The notes beneath the pieces were generated by a model. The model saw nothing but the letters and a program-made list of their open reading frames with translations. It made no database searches and had not been told where the DNA came from. DNA of 64,000 nt from Cupriavidus numazuensis (GTDB taxonomy: Bacteria > Pseudomonadota > Gammaproteobacteria > Burkholderiales > Burkholderiaceae). Location: assembly GCF_905397435.1 (NCBI RefSeq), contig NZ_CAJPVI010000031.1, positions 1-64,000 of the forward strand. Reading direction: 5' to 3'. How positions within the stretch are numbered: the first letter of the stretch is position 1; every line of letters starts with the position of its first letter. Made by a program: the position numbers and the translations under genes. Shown piece by piece: positions 27,838 to 35,920 of this stretch.

Positions 27838-29385
27838 TCAACGGGAAGCCGTGCCGATCCTGACTGGTGCGCCGGCGGCCTGAGCCGTGGGCGCCGAAGA
27901 TTGTGCGGCCGGCACGGCTGCCCTGGCCGAGGTCTGGGACCAGCCTCCACCGAGCGCTTTGTAGAGATCGACGCGGCTCGTCAACCGCGCAAGCCGGATG
28001 GTGACCAGCGTCTGCTGGGCCGAATAAAGCTGGCGCTGCGCGTCGAAAACCGGGAAGTAGTTGTCCACGCCGTTGCGAAACCGCATCTCTGACAGGCGCC
28101 GCGTTTCTTCGATCTCGCGAGAGAGCGCTTCCTGCGCCGCCGCCTGGCGGTCGTAGGTGCCGCGGGCCGCGAGGCCGTCCGCCACTTCGCGGAACGCCTG
28201 CTGGATGGTCTTTTCATAGGCGGCGACGTTGATGTCCTTCTGCACCTTGGACGCGTCGAGCCTGGCCTGGTCGGCCCCGCCATGGAAGATCGGCATGGTG
28301 AGCTGGGGCGCGAACGCCCACGCCATGCCGCTCGAGAACAGCCCCGCCAGCGCGGTGCTCGCCACGCCGATCGCCGCGGTCAGCGTAATGCTCGGGAAGA
28401 AGGCCGCGCGCGCCGCGCCGATGTCGGCGTTGGCAGCTTTCAGCCGATGCTCGGCGGCCATGATGTCAGGCCGTTGCTCGAGCAGCGCCGAGGGCAGGCC
28501 AGGCGGCAGCTCGGCGACGAAGGACGTATTCTCGAACGGTTGTGGCGGCGGCAGGTCCGCCGGCAACTGCGTACCTACCAGCAGCGTCAGCGCATTCTCG
28601 TCCTGCGCGACCTGACGTGTGTACTGTTCGACGCCGACGCGTGCAGTTTCGAGCTGCGTCTGCGCGCGATGCATGTCGATCTGCGCCATGCCGCCCGCGC
28701 GCTTGCTGCGCTCGACCATCTGCACGGTGTCTTGCTGGACCTTCAGCGTGTCCTGCGAGATCTTCAGCAGCGCCCGGTCCGCCTGCAGCGTCAGGTAGGC
28801 GCTTGCCACCTCGGCAACCAGGCTGATCTGCGCGCTGCGTTGCACCTCCTGCACGGCGAGGTATTGCTCCAGCGCTTCATGCTTGAGGCTGCGCACGCGG
28901 CCGAACACATCGAGTTCAAAGGCATTGAAGCCGACGCCGGCAGCATAGGCGTGGATGACCGATGACTGCGCCCCCTGGCCGATCAGCGCGCCAGGCACGC
29001 GCGTGGCAACCGTGCTCGCGTTGGCGTCGAGCGATGGGAACTGCGCTGCCCGCTGGATGCGGTATTGCGCGCGCGCCTGGTCGATCGCCAGTGTCGCCAT
29101 GCGCAGGTCGCGGTTATTGGCCAGCGCCAGTTCGATCAGCCGGCGCAGGCCCGGATCGGTGAAGAAGTCTTCCCATCCGAGGCTGGCAGCCGGCGTTTGC
29201 GTCTGCGTCTGTGCCTGCGCGCCAGTGCCTTGTACATAGGCCGCGCCGGTTGGCCAGGCATTGGGCACCGGCTGCGCGGGACGCTCGTAGGTGGGCTCCA
29301 GTGTGCAGGCTGTCAGCGCCAGCGGAATGGCCACTGTCGCGATGCGCAGGAGAGGCGGGAAGGTCCGGGTTTGCTGTGCTTTCAT
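27838..29385 (-). CDS. Outer-membrane efflux lipoprotein, OprM/NodT family (TolC-like)
   Basis: A 515-residue outer-membrane channel. The signal peptide has lipobox LTAC with Cys27. Two OEP repeats cover about 80-275 and 290-480, with coiled-coil-like helices and the family motif PDIMAAEHRLKAANADIGAARAAFFPSI. It is normally the outer partner of RND pumps, but no RND gene is adjacent. Instead it is last in an operon of a polysaccharide synthase, an alpha/alpha-barrel protein and an HlyD protein. This suggests it forms the outer-membrane exit for that system (inference). Confidence 0.9.
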   Translation of the reverse strand: MKAQQTRTFPPLLRIATVAIPLALTACTLEPTYERPAQPVPNAWPTGAAYVQGTGAQAQTQTQTPAASLGWEDFFTDPGLRRLIELALANNRDLRMATLAIDQARAQYRIQRAAQFPSLDANASTVATRVPGALIGQGAQSSVIHAYAAGVGFNAFELDVFGRVRSLKHEALEQYLAVQEVQRSAQISLVAEVASAYLTLQADRALLKISQDTLKVQQDTVQMVERSKRAGGMAQIDMHRAQTQLETARVGVEQYTRQVAQDENALTLLVGTQLPADLPPPQPFENTSFVAELPPGLPSALLEQRPDIMAAEHRLKAANADIGAARAAFFPSITLTAAIGVASTALAGLFSSGMAWAFAPQLTMPIFHGGADQARLDASKVQKDINVAAYEKTIQQAFREVADGLAARGTYDRQAAAQEALSREIEETRRLSEMRFRNGVDNYFPVFDAQRQLYSAQQTLVTIRLARLTSRVDLYKALGGGWSQTSARAAVPAAQSSAPTAQAAGAPVRIGTASR

Positions 29386-29400
29386 GTCGCTTATCCGTGG

Positions 29401-31380
29401 TCAGCCGGCAAAGGCGCGGCGCAGCAACTGTGCGATGGCGACGCGCGGCCTGCCCTGATTGGCAATGTTGTGGGCGGGCTCGCTGAACAGCAGCCGGATC
29501 AGCCGGTGCCGTGCGGCCATGTCGGGCCGCAGCGACACGCCGACGAGCCCGTCGCGCGTGCGGGCGACCTGGCACGGCACCCAGCCCAGCGACGCCAGCC
29601 AGAACGCGCCTTCGGCGCCAGGCCGGATATCGGCCGCGCGCGCGCAGAACAGCCCGGCGCCGTTGCAGGAGAGGTCCTGCGTCACGCCAGCGAACTCGCG
29701 CGGCGTGCCGTCGGCCCCGTGCAGGCGCAGCAGCGCGCGCGCCCGGTACGGGAAGCGCTCCTCCTTGCGCGGTCGCGGCAGTTCGAAGCACACCAGCAGC
29801 GATGCCAGGTAAAGCACCATCGACACGACAGTCCACGCGATGTTGAACGACACGCCCGGTGCGTCGGCATCTGCGGCGACAGCGCGCGCGAGCCCCATGC
29901 CGGTCAGCACGAACAGCGCACCGTACAGCGCGGCGAACCTGCCGTGCACGACCAGCTTCGACCGGTCGAGTCCCTTGTTGGTGACCTTGAACGGCCGCCC
30001 GAACGGCTTGATCACCGCACTGGCCAGCGTGGCGGTCACCGCCAGCGCCGCGACGATCTGCGTCACCTCGGTGAAGATCGGCATCGCGCGCGACCCGGTC
30101 ACCCAGATGCTGTAGGCCCAGTACAGCAGCAGCGCAGGCACGCCGTAGGCAAGGAACTGCAGCGGATCGCCATATAGCGTCGGCACGTCGAAGTACCAGT
30201 ACAGCAGCGGTCCCGCCAGCAGCATCAGCGTGAACGGCCGGCTGATCCAGTGCAGCAGCCCATGTATGTAGTGCAGGCGCTGCAGGCCGGTGTAGCCGCG
30301 CCCGCGCAGCGGCCCGTCGGCGGTCAGCGCGACCTGGATGGTGCCCAGGCCCCAGCGGCTGCGCTGGCTGATGTATTCGGGCAGGCCTTCGGCGGAAAGG
30401 CCCACGCTCAGGCGCTCGTTCAGCCAGCGCGTGGTGTAGCCGTGCGGCATGAGCCGGTAGGTCAGGTGGATATCTTCCGTCACGGTGCCGGTCGGAAAGC
30501 CGCCGATGCGCGCGAGCGCTTCGCGCCGTACCACGAACGAGGTGCCGATGCAGAACGCCGTGCCCCACGCATCCTTGGCCGGCTGCATGATGTCGAAGAA
30601 CGCGCGCTGTTCGTCGACCCAGCATTCGGTCGAGCGCAGGTTGTACTGGATGGGGTCGGCGTTGTAGTAGAACTGCGGCGTCTGCACCACGCCCACGGCG
30701 GGGTCGTCGAACAAGCCGACGATGCGCAGCAGGATGTTGCGGTTGGGCGCGAAGTCCGCGTCGAGCACCATGATGAACGGCGCGCCGCCGCCGCGCTGTG
30801 CCGCACTGTGCATCAGGCCGTTGTTGAGGTTGCCGGCCTTGGCATGCGTGTTATCGGGCCGCGTCACGTAGCAGGCGCCAACACGCGCGCAGTACGCCTT
30901 GAGCCAGTCGCGCCGCGTGTCGTCCAGCACCCACACGCGAAAGTTCGGATAGTCGATCGCCAGCGCCGAGACGATCGTTTTCTCGAGTACGTCCAGCCCT
31001 TCGTTGTAGGTCGCGATGAAGATGTCCACGGCCGGTGCCGGGCGGCTGCGCCGCAGCATGGCCTCGCTGGCATCGGCGGCGGCGCTGTGGTCCGAGGTGC
31101 GCGTCAGCGTGATGATGGAGATCAGCGTGTAGGCGATGGTCAGGGATTCGAAGCCGAAGAATGCGTGCGCCCACAGGCTCGGGAAATCCATGCGCCAATC
31201 CGGCAGCGTCTGCGACGCGCGCCACACGTAGTACACCACCAGCAGAACCCCTGCGGCGGTGCCGAACAGCCATCGGTCCGCGGCACGGTGGCGGTCACCG
31301 CGCAGGCACAGCACCGCGATCAGGAAGGCGCCGGCATTGATCTGCACCAGCATGCGGTTTTCGAGAAAGTAGGCGAACAT
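29401..31380 (-). CDS. BcsA-like family 2 glycosyltransferase (polysaccharide synthase) with C-terminal PilZ domain
   Basis: A 659-residue inner-membrane processive synthase. Two N-terminal membrane helices are followed by the GT2 core with DD (153-154), DAD (207-209), TED (301-303) and QRSRW (339-343). These are the complete set of residues for nucleotide-sugar binding and polymerisation. Several helices then span about 370-532. A PilZ-type end carries RKEER (538-542) and DLSCNG (569-574), matching RxxxR and DxSxxG c-di-GMP motifs. It resembles BcsA or the mixed-linkage glucan synthase BgsA. The start at 31380 is 2 bp after the stop of the upstream gene. The polymer made is unknown. Confidence 0.9.
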   Translation of the reverse strand: MFAYFLENRMLVQINAGAFLIAVLCLRGDRHRAADRWLFGTAAGVLLVVYYVWRASQTLPDWRMDFPSLWAHAFFGFESLTIAYTLISIITLTRTSDHSAAADASEAMLRRSRPAPAVDIFIATYNEGLDVLEKTIVSALAIDYPNFRVWVLDDTRRDWLKAYCARVGACYVTRPDNTHAKAGNLNNGLMHSAAQRGGGAPFIMVLDADFAPNRNILLRIVGLFDDPAVGVVQTPQFYYNADPIQYNLRSTECWVDEQRAFFDIMQPAKDAWGTAFCIGTSFVVRREALARIGGFPTGTVTEDIHLTYRLMPHGYTTRWLNERLSVGLSAEGLPEYISQRSRWGLGTIQVALTADGPLRGRGYTGLQRLHYIHGLLHWISRPFTLMLLAGPLLYWYFDVPTLYGDPLQFLAYGVPALLLYWAYSIWVTGSRAMPIFTEVTQIVAALAVTATLASAVIKPFGRPFKVTNKGLDRSKLVVHGRFAALYGALFVLTGMGLARAVAADADAPGVSFNIAWTVVSMVLYLASLLVCFELPRPRKEERFPYRARALLRLHGADGTPREFAGVTQDLSCNGAGLFCARAADIRPGAEGAFWLASLGWVPCQVARTRDGLVGVSLRPDMAARHRLIRLLFSEPAHNIANQGRPRVAIAQLLRRAFAG

Positions 31381-31382
31381 CG

Positions 31383-32768
31383 TCACTCCGTGCGTGTGTC
31401 GTCGGGCGGGGCCTGCGCCTGTGCGGCGACGGTCTTGCACGCCGGGCAATTGCCGCCGGGCTGGAACGGATTCCAGCCCGAAGCGGCGAGCACGGCCCAG
31501 GCGGTCGCGCCAAGGTGTGGCAGGTGGTAGTAGTAGAAGTCTTCCGTGGTCGAATCCGGCCCGATGGACAGACCGGTGCGGATGCGCGGTTCGGGCGTCG
31601 CAAACAACATGCCGGACGGTGCGCGTTGCGCGAGCAGCAGCGGCCACAGCGCGCGCGCTTCTTCGCCGCGGCCGCTGGCGCGCAGCACCAGCGCGGCCTG
31701 GCCCGTGCCCTCGGTCCACATGCCATCGGGCCGCGCGTTGAAGCCATAGCCGCCGCCTGCGGCATGGTGTGCGCGTGTCCAGTCGAGCGCGCGTCGCCAC
31801 GATGCCGCCGACTCGGGCACCGCGATCAGCGGCCACAGTGACGCGTCCAGCGCCGACGGTTCGCCATTGAGCGTGCGGCCGTCGTCGCGCGTGCCGATCG
31901 CGAAGCGGCCATCGCCTGGCTGCCACATCGCGTCGACGAACCCGCGCGCGCGCTGCGCCGCGGCATTCCAGCGCGCGTCGCCGGTACGCAGCGCAAGCCA
32001 GCGGAACGCGGCATAGGCATCGACGTTGTGCTCGGTCGACTTCCAGCCCTGGCGGCGCGGCGTCGGCTCATGGCCGAAGTAGCCTCCGATGTAGCCGGCC
32101 GGGCTTTCGCTGCCGAAGGTCTGCTTGTCGATCCATGTCATCAGCGTCGCGGCGGTGTCGAGGTAGCGGCGCTCATGCGTGGCTTCGTAGGTGGCCAGCA
32201 GCAGCAGCGCTGCCCAGGCGACATTGCCGGTCGCGGTGCCGACCTGGTAGGCGTCTTCGAACCAGCGCTTGCTCGGGGCATCCCACCAGCCGGGCATCGG
32301 TACCGGTCCATCGGGTACGGCGCCGGCACGATAGGCATTGCGCACGCGGCCGTCGTGGTAGTGGCGGTCGCGCGTGGCGCCCGCCACCACGCCGTCGGCG
32401 ATACGGCGCGCGGCGTCCGGCTGGCCGCACGCGATCAGCGCCACGCCGGCCAGCGCGTTGTCGTAGACGAACGCGGATTGCTGCAGCGGTGGCGGCAGCG
32501 GCTCGCCGCCGGGCGCGGGCTCGTAGCTGCCGAGCATCACGGGGCCCTTGCCGGGCACGGCGGCCACGCGTGCCGCCAGTGTCTTGCAGCCGTCGCGCAG
32601 CAACTGCTCGCGCGCCTGCGGTGCCGGCGTGGTGGCGGGTGCTGCCGCGGCCGTCGCGCTCAACGCGGAGCACGCCAGCAGCATTGCCGCGAGCAGCCCG
32701 GCGTGGCGCGCGGGAAGGGTCCGGATCGGACAGGTCGGGATCGTATGACGCTGCACGGTGTCCTCCAT
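31383..32768 (-). CDS. Exported (alpha/alpha)6-barrel protein, probable glycoside hydrolase or lyase partner of the synthase
   Basis: A 461-residue protein with a basic N-terminus, a hydrophobic signal (LLAAMLLACSALSATAAAA) and a repetitive alpha-helical domain rich in Trp and aromatic residues (for example YDNALAGVALIACGQPDAAR, HNVDAYAAFRWLALRTGD). This pattern is that of an alpha/alpha toroid, as in GH8-like or GH88-like proteins. Many polysaccharide synthase operons contain such a periplasmic hydrolase (as BcsZ in cellulose operons). I cannot place it in a numbered family. A C-terminal CPAC motif is unusual. Confidence 0.65.
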   Translation of the reverse strand: MEDTVQRHTIPTCPIRTLPARHAGLLAAMLLACSALSATAAAAPATTPAPQAREQLLRDGCKTLAARVAAVPGKGPVMLGSYEPAPGGEPLPPPLQQSAFVYDNALAGVALIACGQPDAARRIADGVVAGATRDRHYHDGRVRNAYRAGAVPDGPVPMPGWWDAPSKRWFEDAYQVGTATGNVAWAALLLLATYEATHERRYLDTAATLMTWIDKQTFGSESPAGYIGGYFGHEPTPRRQGWKSTEHNVDAYAAFRWLALRTGDARWNAAAQRARGFVDAMWQPGDGRFAIGTRDDGRTLNGEPSALDASLWPLIAVPESAASWRRALDWTRAHHAAGGGYGFNARPDGMWTEGTGQAALVLRASGRGEEARALWPLLLAQRAPSGMLFATPEPRIRTGLSIGPDSTTEDFYYYHLPHLGATAWAVLAASGWNPFQPGGNCPACKTVAAQAQAPPDDTRTE

Positions 32769-32802
32769 CCTGCGGGCGTTCGCGTTGACGTCGATAGCGG
32801 GC

Positions 32803-34134
32803 TCAGATCAGGCTGCTCAGCCACGAACTGTTCAGGCTGACCTTGGCCCAGTGGCCCAGCGCGCAGCGGTCGGTCTCCTGCGTGCCGGTTGCGGGGAGGT
32901 CGGGCAGCGGCTTGTCGAGTCGCGCGATCAGGTAGACCTCGTTCTTCTCGATCGGCGGGAAGGGCACGAAGTAGCGCGCCTGATCGCCGTCGGGCGCGCG
33001 TGGCAGGACTTCGGCCACCGCACCGGACACGGGCTTGCCCACGCCATCCACGTGCACCGTGACGCGTGTGCCGGGCAGCAGATCCTTGCTCAGGCTGCGC
33101 GGGAATACCGCGACCACGCGGGGCTGGCTGCAGTTGGTCGTGCGCATCAGCGTGGCGCCCGCCGCGACACGCGTTCCCGGCGGCGCCAGCACGTCTTCGA
33201 CCACGCCGTTGGTATAGGCCTTGATTTCCAGGTTCGAAACGCGGTCCAGCCGCTCCTGCTCGGCGGCGACCATCTTGTCGACGGATTCGCCGTATTCCTG
33301 CAACTGCGCGATCTCCGACTGCTCCTGGGCGATGCTCGCGCGCAGTTCGTCCTGGCGCTGCACCAGCGCACCGACGGCACCGTCGGCGCTGCTCATGTAG
33401 ACCTTGCCGCGCGCCGCCTCGCTGCTGCCGCGCGCGCTCTCCAGCTCCGCCTGGATCGCATCGCGCTGGCCGGCCAGCACGGTGAGCTGGTTGCGCGAGG
33501 CATCGGTATAGGCTTCGCTGACCGCGCCGGCCCATTGCATGGCCTGGTTGCGGTTGACCACGTCTTCCTGCTGGTCGATCTGCTGGCGCGCGACGGCAAG
33601 CTTCGCCTCGATGCCCTTGATGCGCGATGCGTGTTCACGCTGCGCCGCCGACTGGTAGCGCTGGATTTCCTGGGTCGTCGACGCGAGCCGGGTCTGGTCC
33701 GAAGCGAGCTTGGCCCGCGCCGCCTCCAGGCGCGTCTGGTTGTCGAGCCGTTTGCCCGTCAGGTCCACCAGCAGCGCTCGGTCCAGGTTCGAGTTCTGCA
33801 GCGTCATCAGCGGCTGTCCGGCCGAAAACGTACCGCCCATGGCGACGGCCTGGCGCGTGACGACGCCTTCGACCGGCGTGGTCACCAGGTTGACCGGGCT
33901 GTTGACCACGGCGCGCTCGGATGAGCGATTGAATACCGGGGGAAACATCACGGACAGGATGACCCAGATGATGAAGGCGACCATCCCGTAGCTGGCCACG
34001 CGCGGCACGATCTGCCACAGCGGCCTCAGGCCGATCTCGCGACTTCGTCGGCGTACCAGCGGCTCCTCGGCCTTCGCTGGGGGCGGCTGCATCCGGGCCG
34101 GCAACATGGGCCGAGGGTCTGGCTTCTTGTTCAT
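32803..34134 (-). CDS. HlyD-like membrane fusion protein of the polysaccharide operon
   Basis: A 443-residue protein with a cytoplasmic Pro-rich tail, one transmembrane helix (about 46-66) and a periplasmic part. It has a biotinyl-lipoyl-like half (VVNSPVNLVTTPVEGVVTRQ), a long coiled coil (about 130-310) and the second half-motif AYTNGVVEDVLAPPGTRV. This is the HlyD/EmrA or Alg44/BgsB-like adaptor layout. It is first in the operon, and GAGGATGCC precedes ATG 34134. It would link the BcsA-like synthase to the OprM-like channel. A C-terminal Cys-bearing segment (TDRCALGHWAKVSL) is unusual. Confidence 0.88.
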   Translation of the reverse strand: MNKKPDPRPMLPARMQPPPAKAEEPLVRRRSREIGLRPLWQIVPRVASYGMVAFIIWVILSVMFPPVFNRSSERAVVNSPVNLVTTPVEGVVTRQAVAMGGTFSAGQPLMTLQNSNLDRALLVDLTGKRLDNQTRLEAARAKLASDQTRLASTTQEIQRYQSAAQREHASRIKGIEAKLAVARQQIDQQEDVVNRNQAMQWAGAVSEAYTDASRNQLTVLAGQRDAIQAELESARGSSEAARGKVYMSSADGAVGALVQRQDELRASIAQEQSEIAQLQEYGESVDKMVAAEQERLDRVSNLEIKAYTNGVVEDVLAPPGTRVAAGATLMRTTNCSQPRVVAVFPRSLSKDLLPGTRVTVHVDGVGKPVSGAVAEVLPRAPDGDQARYFVPFPPIEKNEVYLIARLDKPLPDLPATGTQETDRCALGHWAKVSLNSSWLSSLI

Positions 34135-34708
34135 GGCATCCTCACGCACGTAAAGGCTTCCCCCGCCGCCGCGACAGGGATCGAGGCAGCACGGGCGATC
34201 GTTACCCGCACGCGGCCCTGCGGCCTTGCGCGCAAGCGTGGTCGTCATCCCCCAAACAACTGTTTCTTATCCACCGCGTCCCCTGGCCAGCGTGGGCAAG
34301 GGACGGGACTGCTGTGCGACCGGGAAAGCCGGTCTGGTGTTTGGCCCGCGTCATGCTGAAGCGGCTAACGCGAGCGGAAGAGCGAGGCGCGAACGCCATT
34401 GATCCCCGGCATGTTGCATTGCGACGTTGCTGCCCGGAGCGTTTCAAGGCTATGCAAGACGCCGCATAACTGCTGTAAGAATGTGTAAGGGCTGTATATC
34501 GCACCACTTTACGAGGCGCGATATCGTCGATGCGATAAACGGCGTCCATCGGCTTCGCCCGCACGATGGACATTGCGCATCGACGGCACTGTTATTGGGC
34601 ATGGGGGCGTCTGCGCGTTTCGCGCATTCGCGGCAAAATGCCAGACCGGCCGCGCTGCCGGCAATACGAACATTACGGACATTGATCTTGCAAAAGAGGG
34701 AAACCGCC
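34135..34708. other. 574-bp divergent intergenic region (HlyD operon / aldo-keto reductase)
   Basis: No convincing gene is seen. It must hold the promoters for the minus-strand polysaccharide operon and the plus-strand reductase gene. A weak 6-bp inverted repeat TATCGC (34497-34502) / GCGATA (34518-34523) sits about 190 bp upstream of the reductase start. No repeats or RNA genes were recognised. Confidence 0.4.
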
Positions 34709-35758
34709 ATGCCTGACATCGCCACGCACGACGTGCCATATCGCCGCCTTGGTACCAGCAACCTGAAGGTCTCCGCGCTGTGCCTGGGGACCATGATGTT
34801 CGCCGACCAGACCGACGAAGCCGAAGCGGCGCGCATCGTCGCCAGCGCGCGCGAGCATGGGGTGAACTTCATCGATACTGCCGACGTCTATAGCAAGGGC
34901 GCGTCCGAACAGATGGTCGGGCGCCTGCTTGCGGGCGATCGGCACGATTGGGTGCTGGCGACCAAGCTCGGCAACCCCATGCAGGCGCGACCAAACCAAT
35001 CGCACTATTCGCGCGTGTGGATCCTGCGAGAAGCCGAGGAGAGCCTGCGCCGCCTGGCCACCGACTACATCGACATCCTGTACCTGCACCGCGACTACGC
35101 GGGCGAGAACCTCGAGGAAGCCGTACGTGCGATGGGCGATCTCGTGCGCGCGGGCAAGATCCGCTACTGGGCCGTCTCGAACTTCCGCGGCTGGCGCATT
35201 GCCGAGATCGCGCGGCTGTGCGACCAGCTCGGCGTGCCGCGCCCGGTGGCCTGCCAGCCGTACTACAACCTGCTCAACCGCATGCCGGAAGTCGAGATCC
35301 TGCCCGCGTGCGAACACTATGGCCTGGGCGTGGTGCCATACAGCCCCGTCGCGCGCGGCGTGCTGACCGGCAAGTACCAGCCGGGCCAGGCACCGGCCAG
35401 CGGCACGCGTGCGGGCCGCGCCGACCGCCGCATGATGCAAACCGAGTTCCGCGAGGAATCGCTCATCATCGCGCAGCAACTCAAGGTGCATGCCGAGGCG
35501 CGCGGCCTCACGCCGGGCCAGTTCGCCACGGCATGGGTGCTCGCCAATCCGATCATCACGTCGGTGATTGCGGGCCCGCGCACGCTGGCGCAGTTCGAAG
35601 ATTACTTCGGCGCGATGAACGTGGCCATTTCGCCCGAAGAAGAAGCCATGGTCGATGCGCTGGTCACGCCGGGCCATGCGTCGACGCATGGTTACAACGA
35701 CCCGAGCTACCCGTTCGGGGGGCGCCCGGTACCCGTGGCGGCACCGCCAGCTGCCTGA
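34709..35758 (+). CDS. Aldo/keto reductase (AKR superfamily)
   Basis: A 349-residue NADPH-dependent reductase with the TIM-barrel family signature MPDIATHDVPYRRLGTSN, then LKVSALCLGTMMFADQTDEAEA. FIDTADVYSKGASEQMVGRLL contains the catalytic Asp and Tyr; ATKLG has the catalytic Lys, and LYLHRDY the His. The C-terminal cofactor region SVIAGPRTLAQFEDYF is conserved. It resembles the YghZ/PdxI-like clade. ATG 34709 follows AGAGGGAAA. The substrate is unknown. Confidence 0.92.
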   Translation: MPDIATHDVPYRRLGTSNLKVSALCLGTMMFADQTDEAEAARIVASAREHGVNFIDTADVYSKGASEQMVGRLLAGDRHDWVLATKLGNPMQARPNQSHYSRVWILREAEESLRRLATDYIDILYLHRDYAGENLEEAVRAMGDLVRAGKIRYWAVSNFRGWRIAEIARLCDQLGVPRPVACQPYYNLLNRMPEVEILPACEHYGLGVVPYSPVARGVLTGKYQPGQAPASGTRAGRADRRMMQTEFREESLIIAQQLKVHAEARGLTPGQFATAWVLANPIITSVIAGPRTLAQFEDYFGAMNVAISPEEEAMVDALVTPGHASTHGYNDPSYPFGGRPVPVAAPPAA

Positions 35759-35920
35759 GTCGCGGCCAAGTGGACGATGCGTGGCTCGCTGCCGGCGATG
35801 TTTTGTGGCAACAGCCGCGCAAGGGCTCACGCTCTCCCTGCGCCGCGCGCGCGTTCCTACTAATATTCAGTAAAGCGGTGTGCGCAACGGTTGCGCACCA
35901 CCCAAGCACTTGGGACCGGC

